Made by a program: the position numbers and the translations under genes
Assembly (NCBI GenBank): GCA_024279915.1
Contig: JAJRRB010000019.1
Span: forward strand, 1-64,000
DNA: 64,000 bases
DNA from: Deltaproteobacteria bacterium
Lineage (GTDB): Bacteria > Desulfobacterota > Desulfuromonadia > Desulfuromonadales > BM103
Reading direction: 5' to 3'
Shown here: positions 8,441 through 17,481 of the stretch, piece by piece
Position numbering within the stretch: the first letter of the stretch is position 1
How the letters are laid out: every line of letters starts with the position of its first letter
The notes under the pieces: generated by a model
What the model was told of the DNA's origin: nothing
The model's database searches: none
What the model saw: the letters and a program-made list of their open reading frames with translations, nothing else

Positions 8441-10210
8441 TTAAAACGATTCGAATTCCTGATCCAATTCATCAGACGCAACATATCGCCGGGTATGAGA
8501 GCCCTCATCGTTTTTGGCAGCAGTTACGTTCTGATTGTTTGAGTGAGGCAAGGAACGTTGTTTTTGTTGTACGTTACGCCCTTGATGATTGACGCCGACA
8601 TCAAAGAAACCGATCATGGCTTGCAGTTGTTCCGACTGGCTGTTTAATTCCTCCGCCGTTGAGGCCATTTCTTCCGAACTGGCAGCGTTCTGCTGAATAA
8701 CAGTATCAAGCTGCTGAATGCTTTTGGCAATCTGATCGGCACCAGCATCCTGCTCGCGACTGGAGGCACTGATCTCCTGGACCAATTCGGCTGTTTTCTT
8801 AATATTCGGCACCATCTTATCGAGTAACCTCCCGGCATTCTGGGTAACCGCAACGGAGCTGGAAGAGAGCTCATTGATTTCACCAGCGGCTTTCTGACTC
8901 CGTTCGGCCAACTTGCGAACTTCTGCGGCCACCACGGCAAAACCCTTGCCCTGCTCACCTGCACGAGCCGCCTCGATCGCTGCATTCAGTGCCAAGAGAT
9001 TAGTCTGGCGGGCAATTTCCTCAATAATCGTGATTTTTCCAGCAATGTCCCGCATCGCAATAACCGTTTCCGATACGGCCTGGCCGCCTTCTTCAGCATC
9101 GACGGCCGACTGGATCGCGATCTTTTCGGTCTGCTGGGCATTGTCGGCATTTTGGCGAATATTGGCGACCATTTCCTCAATACTGCTCGATGCCTCTTCT
9201 GCTGCGGCAGCCTGCTCAGACGCGCCTTGCGACATTTCTTCTGATGAAACACTCATGGCCTGACTGCCGGAAGACACATTGGTCACAGCCTGCTGTACAT
9301 TGTCGACGACATCACGCAACTTGCCGGACATGCCGTTCAAGGCGATCAGAAGTTCATCATGCTCTGAGCGCGGTTCAATGTTGACAGTCAAGTTACCCTC
9401 AGCAATATCCGTAGCTGCCCCGGAAACCACCTTCATCGAACCAACCATCTTTTCCATCGCCTGAAGCAGTTGACCCGTCTCGTCCTTGGAACGAATGTTT
9501 ATCGAGGCGCGCAGATCGCCGACAGCAAGCTGCTCAGCGACAGTAACTGCCATCGCCAAAGGCTTGGTGATGGTACGGGTGATCCAGTAGGCAAGTGCGC
9601 CAAGCAGCAGAATCACCAGGACAATTGCCACCCCGAATTTCATGGCGCTGGCGTTAAATTCAGCATCGACATCATCAACGTAAATCCCCGAGCCGACAAT
9701 CCAACCCCAAGGGGCAAACCCTTTGACGAAAGAAAGTTTGGGAGAGAGCTTTTCAGAATTGCCCTTCTGCCATGAGTAGGCAACAAAACCACTTTGACTG
9801 TTCTTAACAACTTTGGCCATCTCAACGAACAGATGGACACCGTTGGGGTCTGCAAAATCAACCAGCGGCTTGCCGTTCAGTTCCTTCTTGAACGGGTGCA
9901 TAACCATGCGTGGTTCCATGTCGTTGATCCAGAAATAGTTTTTGCCGTCATAACGCATGCCTTCAAGGGTTTTGAATGCAGCAGCCTTTGCCTCCTGCTC
10001 AGTCAACTCACCGGCCTGGTAGACATCGTAGTAGTTGCTGACGATTGAATGCGCGCTTTCGACCAGATTGCGCGTCTTGGCCTTGCGATCTTCCATCATG
10101 CTCGCCTTGTTCTGCAACAAGGTTACGACAGACAATAAGATTATCGTCGCAAGGCAGGTCATAACAAGTACTGTCAGCTTGTGATGAATTTTGAAGTTTT
10201 TGATGGACAT
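8441..10210 (-). CDS. Methyl-accepting chemotaxis protein with a single Cache domain
   Basis: A 589-residue chemoreceptor. TM1 is at residues ~10-32, a periplasmic single-Cache domain follows to ~190 ([20 protein letters not shown] and [20 protein letters not shown] are typical), then TM2, HAMP and a long signalling coiled coil. The hairpin tip [20 protein letters not shown] is intact. The last five residues, EFESF, fit the CheR-binding tail pattern of aromatic residues at the second and fifth positions. The ATG at 10210 has AAGGAG upstream. It is the last gene of the cheW-cheY-mcp group; no CheA, CheR or CheB lies in this window, so it must work with a core encoded elsewhere. Confidence 0.95.
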   Translation of the reverse strand: MSIKNFKIHHKLTVLVMTCLATIILLSVVTLLQNKASMMEDRKAKTRNLVESAHSIVSNYYDVYQAGELTEQEAKAAAFKTLEGMRYDGKNYFWINDMEPRMVMHPFKKELNGKPLVDFADPNGVHLFVEMAKVVKNSQSGFVAYSWQKGNSEKLSPKLSFVKGFAPWGWIVGSGIYVDDVDAEFNASAMKFGVAIVLVILLLGALAYWITRTITKPLAMAVTVAEQLAVGDLRASINIRSKDETGQLLQAMEKMVGSMKVVSGAATDIAEGNLTVNIEPRSEHDELLIALNGMSGKLRDVVDNVQQAVTNVSSGSQAMSVSSEEMSQGASEQAAAAEEASSSIEEMVANIRQNADNAQQTEKIAIQSAVDAEEGGQAVSETVIAMRDIAGKITIIEEIARQTNLLALNAAIEAARAGEQGKGFAVVAAEVRKLAERSQKAAGEINELSSSSVAVTQNAGRLLDKMVPNIKKTAELVQEISASSREQDAGADQIAKSIQQLDTVIQQNAASSEEMASTAEELNSQSEQLQAMIGFFDVGVNHQGRNVQQKQRSLPHSNNQNVTAAKNDEGSHTRRYVASDELDQEFESF

Positions 10211-10269
10211 ATGTTGCTCCTTAGTTCTGTTGTTTTTCGTTCTATCTGAAAACTACTGTTGAATTTCTA

Positions 10270-10638
10270 TCAGGCCGGGCACACCATCTGAATAACGGAC
10301 AGCAGTTGCTCCGGACGAAAGGGCTTTGTGACCCATCCCGACGCCCCGGCTTTTTTCCCGGCGGTTTTCATCTCTTTTTGGGACTCAGAAGTCAGCATGA
10401 TGATCGGCATGAAGCGTTTGCCTGGTTGCTGGCGCACGCGTTTGATTAATTCGACGCCATTCATGTTGGGCATGTTGAGATCGGTTACCAACAGGTCGAT
10501 GTTTGTCTGTTCAAGCTTGTTGACAGCTTCTTCGCCATCGCTTGCCTCAACGACTTGGTAACCGGCTCCTGACAGGACCTCGTTGAGCACTTTGCGTACA
10601 GTTGATGAATCATCCACAGTCATAATTTTTTTCAACAT
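10270..10638 (-). CDS. CheY-like single-domain response regulator
   Basis: A 122-residue receiver with no output domain. The acidic pair Asp9-Asp10, phosphoacceptor Asp53 (LLVTDLNMP), the conserved Thr in IIMLTSES and Lys in VTKPF are all present. The Ser/Thr-rich DDSSTVRK after the acidic pair is typical of chemotaxis-associated CheY proteins. The start has GGAGAGCAGG upstream. It lies between cheW and the chemoreceptor and probably relays their signal, or adapts it. Confidence 0.93.
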   Translation of the reverse strand: MLKKIMTVDDSSTVRKVLNEVLSGAGYQVVEASDGEEAVNKLEQTNIDLLVTDLNMPNMNGVELIKRVRQQPGKRFMPIIMLTSESQKEMKTAGKKAGASGWVTKPFRPEQLLSVIQMVCPA

Positions 10639-10670
10639 TTACCTGCTCTCCAATACATTAAATAAGTTCG

Positions 10671-10687
10671 CACCCCTATATGGGGTG
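10671..10687. other. Small hairpin between cheW and cheY
   Basis: CACCCC (10671-10676) and GGGGTG (10682-10687) form a six-pair stem with a TATAT loop in the 70-base gap between cheW and cheY. There is no T-run after it on the minus strand, so it is more likely an RNA processing or stability element than a terminator. Confidence 0.3.
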
Positions 10688-10708
10688 GTAAGAATTCAAA
10701 GAATAATT

Positions 10709-11224
10709 TTAAGCTTCGAGCAACTCGCCGCTAGTCTCTGCATCCAGATCACTGACAGTCTGGAACTCTGTTATCTCTGCTTCATCAAACAAGCGGTTGA
10801 TGTCCAGCAGGACCATAAACTGTTCGTCAATCTTGCCCATGCCCTTGATGAACCGCGTGTTTATGTGCGTACCAAGCCTGGGTGCAGGCTCGATCATGTC
10901 ATTTGCCAACTCCAGAACTTCACGCACTTCATCAACTGGAATGCCGACGATATGCACCTCGCCGTCGATATCGACTTCCGCAACGATAACGTAATTAGTC
11001 TTATTTTCTTCTTCTTTGGCTGGTAACCTGAGTTTGAGGTGCAGATCAATGACCGGCACGACCTGCCCACGCAAATTGATCACACCCAGCATCTCTTCTG
11101 AGGCATGTGGGACTTTTGTCACAGTGACGTGATCAAGAATTTCACGCGCCTGGGTCACGGCAAGACCATATAAGTCCTGATTCAAGGTAAAGGTGACGTA
11201 TTGCTGGTTATGATTGTTTTGCAT
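10709..11224 (-). CDS. cheW: CheW-like chemotaxis coupling protein
   Basis: A 171-residue CheW scaffold that links receptors to CheA. Features seen are YVTFTLNQDLYGLAVTQARE at the start, the LGVINLRGQVVPVIDL core and GKMDEQF-like KGMGKIDEQFMVLLDINRLF near the end. The start is set at ATG 11224, which follows AAGGAAAG; an upstream in-frame start at 11287 would add 21 residues without a family match. Transcription probably begins at the sigma-54 promoter about 90 bases upstream. Confidence 0.93.
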   Translation of the reverse strand: MQNNHNQQYVTFTLNQDLYGLAVTQAREILDHVTVTKVPHASEEMLGVINLRGQVVPVIDLHLKLRLPAKEEENKTNYVIVAEVDIDGEVHIVGIPVDEVREVLELANDMIEPAPRLGTHINTRFIKGMGKIDEQFMVLLDINRLFDEAEITEFQTVSDLDAETSGELLEA

Positions 11225-11314
11225 GTTTCTTTCCTTGTTAAGTTGAACGGTAGTGACAGACAGAGCCTGCCGGGAATGACACCACAACAGAAGCTCACGG
11301 TGGCATTCCGTATA

Positions 11315-11332
11315 CTACAAATAGAGTGCCAA
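11315..11332 (-). promoter_or_regulatory. Likely sigma-54 promoter of cheW-cheY-mcp
   Basis: Read on the minus strand the sequence is T-TGGCAC-TCTAT-TTGT-AG. The GG and the -12 dinucleotide are separated by exactly 10 bases, as RpoN needs. The only departure from the TGGCAC-N5-TTGC consensus is T for the last C. It lies about 90 bases before the cheW start. A sigma-54 activator and kinase are encoded immediately upstream. Confidence 0.65.
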
Positions 11333-11398
11333 GTTTGCCGTTGACACAACCATGTGTTTTTACTGAACAAAATCATGGAGGGGGGAAACCGGAGGGGT

Positions 11399-11500
11399 GC
11401 AACTTTTCTCGCGCAGCACAGGCAGAATACGTATAAAGATTTTTAAAATCGGCACGTTGAATCGGAGCGCAACTTTTTTGCAGGCGAAACAATAGTTGCG
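11399..11500 (-). promoter_or_regulatory. Three GCAACT(T/A)TT motifs, candidate activator sites
   Basis: The element GCAACTTTT occurs on the plus strand at 11399-11407 and 11469-11477, each after a GGAG-containing stretch. A third, inverted copy (GCAACTATT on the minus strand) lies near 11491-11499. All are 70-180 bases upstream of the sigma-54 promoter, the usual range for enhancer sites. Assignment to the adjacent NtrC-type regulator is inference. Confidence 0.4.
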
Positions 11501-11564
11501 GGGGTCTACAGCAGAGAGCCTGAATGGCTCGGCAAGGACAACCCTAAGGAGGGGTGATAATTTT

Positions 11565-13001
11565 TCAGCTTTCGCGGCGCCCTTTAAGACGCTTGCCCAA
11601 TGCGGCCCGCGTCACACCCAGTAAGCGGGCAGCCTGGGTCTGGTTTCCATCGGTCCTGCGCAAAGCTTCGTCGGCAAGCAGGTTGGCCATCTCCTTGAGC
11701 GTTGGCAGAACATCAGGGAAGACGGGCTGCATACCAGCCAGCCCTGCGGGTGCCGAATTCCCCTGTCGAGACAATTCAGTGCGGGAACTATCGATCACCT
11801 CATGGAAGCTTGTCATCGAGAGAACACCATGCTGGTGACGCGTCACCGCATCGTAAACCATGGCGCGAAACTCACGTACATTCCCCGGAAACAGATAATT
11901 CTGCAGAAGGGCCAGGAGTTGATCCGGAACAGTCGGCGTCCTCTTCCCCAGTTGCTCCGCTGCCTCAGCAAGAAAATGCGCCAGCAGAAGGCCAAGATCC
12001 TCTCGACGTTCGCGCAGGGGCGGAATGTTGACCTGGTGGGTTTTCAGTCGATAGTAAAGGTCTCTGCGGAACCGACCATCCTCCATGCTGGCGGTCAAAT
12101 TCTGGTTGGTCGCAAAGACAAATCGTGTCTGGGCCTTTTTCGGCAGATCGCTGCCAAGCGGCAGATATTCGTTTTCTTGCAGCAACCGCAGTAGTTTGAC
12201 CTGTGATTCTGGGCTCAGATCACCGATTTCGTCAAGGAAAAGCACACCGTTTCGAGCCCGTTCGATCATGCCTGTACGACTCTCCCTGGCATCGGTGAAG
12301 GCTCCGCGCACATGGCCAAACAGGGTGTCAGAAAAAACCTGATCATCCAGTCCTGCAACATTGACTGCAACCCATGGTCCTTGCGACGTAGATAGCTGAT
12401 GGACGGCCCGGGCCACGCGCTCTTTGCCGACACCACTCTCGCCAGTGATCAGAACCGGCTCAGGGCTTTGGGCGATCGCTTCGAGATAGCGAAAGACCGT
12501 CATCATTTTCGAACTGCGAGTGATAATATCTGCAAACAGTTCAGGATGACGCAAGCTATCGGAAAACAGGCTCTCTTTAAGTTTCAAGTTCTCGATCGAC
12601 AGGGAGTGCAGTGCCATGGCATGACGGACGCCACTCAGCAAGCGATCCTCGTCCACCGTTTTTACAAAATAATCAAAGGCACCGTGTTTGATGCAACGAA
12701 CGGCGATATCAATCTCGTTGCGCCCGCTGAGCATCAACACGGGGGTCTCCGGATACTGCGCCTTTATCTGCTGCAGCAATGCCTCACCTGAGAGGTGCGG
12801 CATGGTTACATCGAGCAGGATGAGACTGGCGGGCTCTTGCTCCAACAGTGCCATTACCTGTCGACTGTCCTGGCAGCTTCTGATATTAACCAAACCAAGC
12901 GAGCGCTCTAAAAAGAGGCTCACGCTTTTTAGCCAGGAAGCTTCATCATCAACGATCAGAACCGGCTGTTCAGGAAGTATCTGACTTATGGCAGCGCCCA
13001 T
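11565..13001 (-). CDS. NtrC-family sigma-54-dependent response regulator
   Basis: A 478-residue three-domain regulator. Receiver residues 13-130 have Asp18-Asp19 and phosphoacceptor Asp64 (LILLDVTMP). The AAA+ domain has Walker A GESGVGKE, the sigma-54 contact loop GHVRGAFTDA and Walker B-like GVLFLDEIGDL. The Fis-type helix-turn-helix is at the end (NQTQAARLLGVTRAALGKRL). It starts two bases after the upstream kinase gene ends, so the two form a pair. The nearby sigma-54 promoter at 11315-11332 is the obvious local target. Confidence 0.95.
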   Translation of the reverse strand: MGAAISQILPEQPVLIVDDEASWLKSVSLFLERSLGLVNIRSCQDSRQVMALLEQEPASLILLDVTMPHLSGEALLQQIKAQYPETPVLMLSGRNEIDIAVRCIKHGAFDYFVKTVDEDRLLSGVRHAMALHSLSIENLKLKESLFSDSLRHPELFADIITRSSKMMTVFRYLEAIAQSPEPVLITGESGVGKERVARAVHQLSTSQGPWVAVNVAGLDDQVFSDTLFGHVRGAFTDARESRTGMIERARNGVLFLDEIGDLSPESQVKLLRLLQENEYLPLGSDLPKKAQTRFVFATNQNLTASMEDGRFRRDLYYRLKTHQVNIPPLRERREDLGLLLAHFLAEAAEQLGKRTPTVPDQLLALLQNYLFPGNVREFRAMVYDAVTRHQHGVLSMTSFHEVIDSSRTELSRQGNSAPAGLAGMQPVFPDVLPTLKEMANLLADEALRRTDGNQTQAARLLGVTRAALGKRLKGRRES

Positions 13002-13002
13002 C

Positions 13003-14928
13003 TTATCGCTCCGCGGAAATAGCAGGCAAATGCACGGTTACTGTCGTACCGTAGCCTGGTGTGGATTCAAAATGGATGTGTCCCGCATGCTCTTCAATAA
13101 TCCGTGTGGAGATAGATAGTCCGAGACCGGTTCCGCCACTTTCGCGCTTGGTCGTGAAAAAAGGGTCAGAGATCTGATTTATTATTTTTTCCTCGATGCC
13201 ACGCCCTTCATCCCAGACCTTCAAGCAGACCTTTTGCTTGTCAGCATCGTAATAGATAGCAACAACCAGGCTTTCTGAGCGGTCTTGGAGGGCCTGACAG
13301 GCGTTAGAGAGCAAATTGACCAGAACTTGCTCCAGTTGCCGGACATTGCCCAATACTTTTGGCAGGCTGTCTTCATACTCTACGGCAACAGAATCCGTGG
13401 CCTTATCGATGGCCAGGCGCATGATCCGTAGCGTGTTGCACACGACCTCATTCAGATCTACAGGCTCGAAAGTATCCTGCGGAGCAGGCCGGGAGAAATC
13501 TTTCAGGTCTTCAACAATCTGCTTGATACGATAACCACTCTCCATGGTTTCCGTAAGAATCCCCGGCAATTCATCAAGAGCTTTTTGATAAGCAAGCCCT
13601 CCCAGGCGTATCGGGCCAGGATCTGTCACCTTTTCTTTGAGAAGCAGCTTGAGATCGTTCACAACATCTTTTACCAGAGAGGCATTCATCAGGATCAGAC
13701 CGGTCGGATTGTTGATTTCATGCGCAACTCCGGCGGCCAGTTCACCCAGAGCAGCCAGGCGTGCAGAACGACTCGCTTCTTCGCGAAGACGCAAACGCTC
13801 CGTGATGTTAAAGGCCAGAGTCATCACCTTGCTGACCTGCCCATTCTCAGAGAAAATCGGGTACGCCTTGACAACCCAGGTTTCTCCATTGCTTAGCTTT
13901 TCAACTCGTTCAACCTGCTCTGCTCGCGACAGCCCTTGATGGATGGGACATTTTGCTTGCTCATGTTCTATCCGACAAAGCTCTCGGCAAGTTTTACCGA
14001 TGACTTTGTCATGACTTTTTTGCAGGTATTTTTCAGCGTTTCTATTTGCCCATATCACTTCACCTTTATCGGACCAAATGATCAGGGCATCTGGTATCGC
14101 CTCGAGGATCGTCTGTCGCTCCAGAGAGAGTTCCCGATGCCTGCGTTCCTCATTACGTAAATCCTGTACGGCAGATTTAATAAAAGTTATATCTCGGCCA
14201 ATGGAAAGGATTCTTGCTTCACCTTCAATGGCTATCTGCTTTGCAGACACCAGGAACCATTTGAGCTGCCCATCCCGAGTCCGGATGCTCATTTCAAAGT
14301 TCTGTACCTTGCCGTGCTGATCTATTTTAGCGAGGAATTCACCACGTTGTTCCTGATCCTCCCATAAACCGACATCAACCGTAGATTTGCCGATGACTTC
14401 TTTGCGGGAATAACCGGACATCACTTCGAAAACAGAATTGACATCATAGATACAGCCGTTACTGTCCGAGACGACTATGCTGTCAGGGATTGTGTCGAAA
14501 ATATCTTTGAACTTCTTTTCACTCTCCCGTAAAGCATCAATGGCCCGGGTGTGTGAGGTGACGTTCTTGTAAGTGAGAAGCAGGCACTGTTCCGAGACGA
14601 GCTCCAGCTCCCTTGCTGACAACATGACATTTACTCGCTGTCCATCCCTGCGGACAATGACTGTTTCAAAGTTATCGATAGCCTCTTCATTGCCGAGCTT
14701 CTTAACAATCTGTTCTCTGTCTGGGAAATTATGCCAGAAATTCAGCTCGAAAGAGGTTTTGCTAACAATCTCCTCGCGATTATAGCCGAGCATCTCAGTG
14801 AAACCATTGTTGACATCAATAAACAAGCCATCGTGAAGACGACTTATGCTCATACCGTCAGGGGCCTTATGGAATATTGTCCGATAATGAGGATCTGTGA
14901 GTTTCATAAGCATCCGGGTACGTTTCAT
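13003..14928 (-). CDS. Soluble PAS-sensor histidine kinase
   Basis: A 641-residue kinase with no membrane segment, so a cytoplasmic sensor. Three PAS domains lie at about residues 12-125, 137-255 and 270-380. The H-box is GELAAGVAHEINNP and the HATPase domain ends with DEGRGIEEKIINQISDPFFT and GGTGLGLSIS. The third PAS has a Cys cluster (CRELCRIEHEQAKC, near residues 310-325), a possible redox or metal ligand. It is the partner of the adjacent sigma-54 activator. Confidence 0.93.
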   Translation of the reverse strand: MKRTRMLMKLTDPHYRTIFHKAPDGMSISRLHDGLFIDVNNGFTEMLGYNREEIVSKTSFELNFWHNFPDREQIVKKLGNEEAIDNFETVIVRRDGQRVNVMLSARELELVSEQCLLLTYKNVTSHTRAIDALRESEKKFKDIFDTIPDSIVVSDSNGCIYDVNSVFEVMSGYSRKEVIGKSTVDVGLWEDQEQRGEFLAKIDQHGKVQNFEMSIRTRDGQLKWFLVSAKQIAIEGEARILSIGRDITFIKSAVQDLRNEERRHRELSLERQTILEAIPDALIIWSDKGEVIWANRNAEKYLQKSHDKVIGKTCRELCRIEHEQAKCPIHQGLSRAEQVERVEKLSNGETWVVKAYPIFSENGQVSKVMTLAFNITERLRLREEASRSARLAALGELAAGVAHEINNPTGLILMNASLVKDVVNDLKLLLKEKVTDPGPIRLGGLAYQKALDELPGILTETMESGYRIKQIVEDLKDFSRPAPQDTFEPVDLNEVVCNTLRIMRLAIDKATDSVAVEYEDSLPKVLGNVRQLEQVLVNLLSNACQALQDRSESLVVAIYYDADKQKVCLKVWDEGRGIEEKIINQISDPFFTTKRESGGTGLGLSISTRIIEEHAGHIHFESTPGYGTTVTVHLPAISAER

Positions 14929-14973
14929 ACCAGAAAGGGTTTTCTTAAATCAGTACAGCAAAAGTACGCTCTT

Positions 14974-16221
14974 TTACAATCCTTCTTCTGTCCTCTCTGA
15001 CCACTTCCGCCACAACTCCTCATAAGGGATAGCACGAAAATCAAGGCTCAACCGTTCCTGCGCAGCAGTCAATTCAAACCCCTGCTCAAGCACTGCTTCC
15101 TCGATAGCTGGCATGTGCATCGCTCCCCACGGAATAATAATGGTGTCATAACGAGCCAGAGTCCGCAGCATACTGTCTATCACCACCTCATTGCGCTTGT
15201 CGAGGATGTCGAACATGACCCCGGCAATGCTCTCCTCGGTCATGTTCTCATTCACCCAGAGATTGTACTCAGAGAGCCTCTCAATCAACGGTTTGTTACC
15301 GAACAGGGTGCGACCGAGTTCATTGAGAAACTCAACTGTCTGCGGATCGAATTGGTTGAGATCGATATCCGCCCGGACAATATCCGGTTTGCCTGGGTCG
15401 CTGTTGCCCCGATTCAATTCACCGAGATCATCCAGTTCGATCAAGTTGCCGTCAATGAACATCTTCTCCTGCGATGTCAGACCAATGATCTCAGCCAGCT
15501 TGCCGTAGTTGAACTGAGTCTCCAGCAACCTGTCCTGGTCAGTTACCCCCTCGGCCAGGATAATCGTGCCTTTGCTCGACATCGAACGGGCAAGATCTTG
15601 GTAGTAGTCTTCTTTGCCGATGTGCATCATTCCAGCCAGGCGAATAATTTTTTCGTCGAGATGATAGCTGCGCTCGCTCATATAAATGCCGATCGGGCTG
15701 AGGCGTAAAAATCCTGCGGTCTGCTCTTCAAAGTAATAGCTGGCTGTTGCCATGCCGGTGTAGATCACTGCGAAAGGGAGTAACAAAAGGTTGATGGCAG
15801 TAAAGACCAGAGTGTTGCGCAAGCCGAACATCGGTCTCTGGAAGAGTTCCCGGGTCAACAGGTTCTGACCACCCAAGCCGCGCAACAGAACAATTGCCAT
15901 CCCACCGAGCAGGAGCTGGTTGCTGGCCGCCAGCAAGCCAAGCGACTCACGTTCGATGATTCCTGAAAGTGGCCACATCGCCAAGGCGCTCCAGGAGACA
16001 TAAAGAGTTAGTGGCAGGAACACCCGTTTGGGCAGACGCCGGTCGATCCCTAAACAGGCAAAGATCACCATGGAGAGAGTGATTACCAGGCAAGCTACGA
16101 AGTAACGCACCTCAGAAAAGATCGGTAGGGATACGGAAGATGCTATGAGCAGCTCATCTGTCAGCGAGAGACTGGCATCAACCAGGAAGAGGATGATATA
16201 GATATTGGCGAAACGACGCAT
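14974..16221 (-). CDS. Membrane protein with a C-terminal TraB/GumN (TIKI)-like domain
   Basis: A 415-residue protein with two parts. Residues 1-~190 hold about five hydrophobic segments. The remainder looks like a TraB/PrgY/GumN/TIKI-type domain: an early His in LAGMMHIGKEDYY, an acidic TIILAEGVTDQ, and a late WGAMHMPAIEEAVLEQGF, matching the paired GxxH motifs and the Glu of that superfamily. TIKI members are metalloproteases. Proteolysis is not shown for this protein and the domain call is by motif only. It is in the same direction as the kinase but 45 bases upstream. Confidence 0.6.
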   Translation of the reverse strand: MRRFANIYIILFLVDASLSLTDELLIASSVSLPIFSEVRYFVACLVITLSMVIFACLGIDRRLPKRVFLPLTLYVSWSALAMWPLSGIIERESLGLLAASNQLLLGGMAIVLLRGLGGQNLLTRELFQRPMFGLRNTLVFTAINLLLLPFAVIYTGMATASYYFEEQTAGFLRLSPIGIYMSERSYHLDEKIIRLAGMMHIGKEDYYQDLARSMSSKGTIILAEGVTDQDRLLETQFNYGKLAEIIGLTSQEKMFIDGNLIELDDLGELNRGNSDPGKPDIVRADIDLNQFDPQTVEFLNELGRTLFGNKPLIERLSEYNLWVNENMTEESIAGVMFDILDKRNEVVIDSMLRTLARYDTIIIPWGAMHMPAIEEAVLEQGFELTAAQERLSLDFRAIPYEELWRKWSERTEEGL

Positions 16222-16389
16222 GAATGATTCTTACATATATTGCTATTAACTGCTACATTTCAACTCTGGAATATTTGCAAAGATATGCAGAGGCGGTTCT
16301 CGTTGACAGCCTACGTGTTTGTCTTGTGTTTGTTCGCCAGCTCTTGGTTCTTCGATAGACTGTTAGCCCGTCAGAAGGAGTTGCGCCCG

Positions 16390-16971
16390 ATGACTTCGTT
16401 AAACGCTCTATTGGCAGAGGTTCGCGCCTGCACCCTCTGCGCGGCGCATCTGCCGCATGGGGTGCGGCCTGTTTTACAGATACACTCGCAGGCTCGGGTG
16501 CTGATTGCAGGTCAAACGCCAGGTAGAAAAGTTCATGAATCAGGCGTGCCTTTTGATGATGCCAGCGGAGATCGTTTACGTGCATGGATGGGAGTGACGC
16601 GCGAAGTCTTTTACGACTCGAAGCAGATAGCTATTCTGCCAATGGGTTTCTGTTTTCCTGGCACCGGCAAATCCGGTGACCTGCGGCCACGGCCTGAATG
16701 TGCGCCGGCATGGCGTGATCAGCTTCTCAGTCACTTGCACCATCTTGACGTTACGCTGGTTGTTGGGCAGTATGCGCAGGCGTATCACATCAACGAGAAA
16801 CGATCGACGCTTACCGAAACGGTTCGGGACTGGCGATCCTGTTGGCCCACAATGATCCCGCTTCCGCACCCAAGCCCGCGCAATAATATCTGGCTTAGTC
16901 GTAATCCATGGTTTGAGAAGGAGCTGCTCCCCATGCTGCGGCGGCGAGTCTCTGAAGTACTTGAAACCTAA
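16390..16971 (+). CDS. Uracil-DNA glycosylase superfamily protein
   Basis: A 193-residue member of the UDG superfamily. The N-terminus has CTLCAAHLPHGVRPV, followed by the first active-site motif (VLIAGQTPGRKVHESGVPFD) and the second motif LPHPSPRNN near residue 160. The start is set at ATG 16390 because AAGGAG lies nine bases upstream and the family begins here; a longer frame from 16240 adds an unrelated stretch. The substrate is not certain, since some members act on other small molecules or lesions. Confidence 0.8.
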   Translation: MTSLNALLAEVRACTLCAAHLPHGVRPVLQIHSQARVLIAGQTPGRKVHESGVPFDDASGDRLRAWMGVTREVFYDSKQIAILPMGFCFPGTGKSGDLRPRPECAPAWRDQLLSHLHHLDVTLVVGQYAQAYHINEKRSTLTETVRDWRSCWPTMIPLPHPSPRNNIWLSRNPWFEKELLPMLRRRVSEVLET

Positions 16972-17038
16972 CTCTTTTCAATAGAAGGCTGCCAGTGTTT
17001 CAGAATCAGGTCGTTATACATCAAAGGAACTCATTAAA

Positions 17039-17416
17039 GTGACAAAGCCAAAAACATCTTTAAATAACCTGCTTTGGGGGCCGATCGAGTCGCTGGAGGT
17101 TGCTCAAAAGGCGCGTTTACCATCCCTCTGCTTAACGCTTTGTGGTGCTGGCGTTTGGGGCATGATTGCGGTGAATGGCTTGTTCTCCCCCAGTCTTTAC
17201 GGCTATTGGTCTGTTCTCTATGTGGTGGTTCTGTCGCTGGTTGCCTGGGGACTTTACAAAATGAGAAAAGAGGCCGCTATCGTTGCCCTGGTGGTTGCCT
17301 TACTTGGTTTACTTTCTGGTGGAGGATATCTCAAGCTTGGCGCGGATCTGATCATGTTGCTGGCTGCTGTTGCAGCGATAAGAGGCACGCTTGCCTATTC
17401 TCTACTGAACCGGTAG
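17039..17416 (+). CDS. Small integral membrane protein, unknown function
   Basis: A 125-residue protein with four likely membrane segments (about residues 25-45, 52-70, 76-95 and 100-120) and a short soluble N-terminus. It starts with GTG, supported by AAAGGAAC about ten bases upstream. No family is recognised. It stands alone between the glycosylase and the convergent darP. Confidence 0.6.
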   Translation: MTKPKTSLNNLLWGPIESLEVAQKARLPSLCLTLCGAGVWGMIAVNGLFSPSLYGYWSVLYVVVLSLVAWGLYKMRKEAAIVALVVALLGLLSGGGYLKLGADLIMLLAAVAAIRGTLAYSLLNR

Positions 17417-17481
17417 AGCTGGAGACTTCAGGAACAGCTGATCACTCTCACAAGCTAACAGCTGGGCATGTTGCTTGATCC

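Noticed and set aside
16240-16389. N-terminal extension of the UDG-family gene
   Set aside because: The sequence is hydrophobic and unrelated to the family, while AAGGAG and the ATG at 16390 give the expected start.
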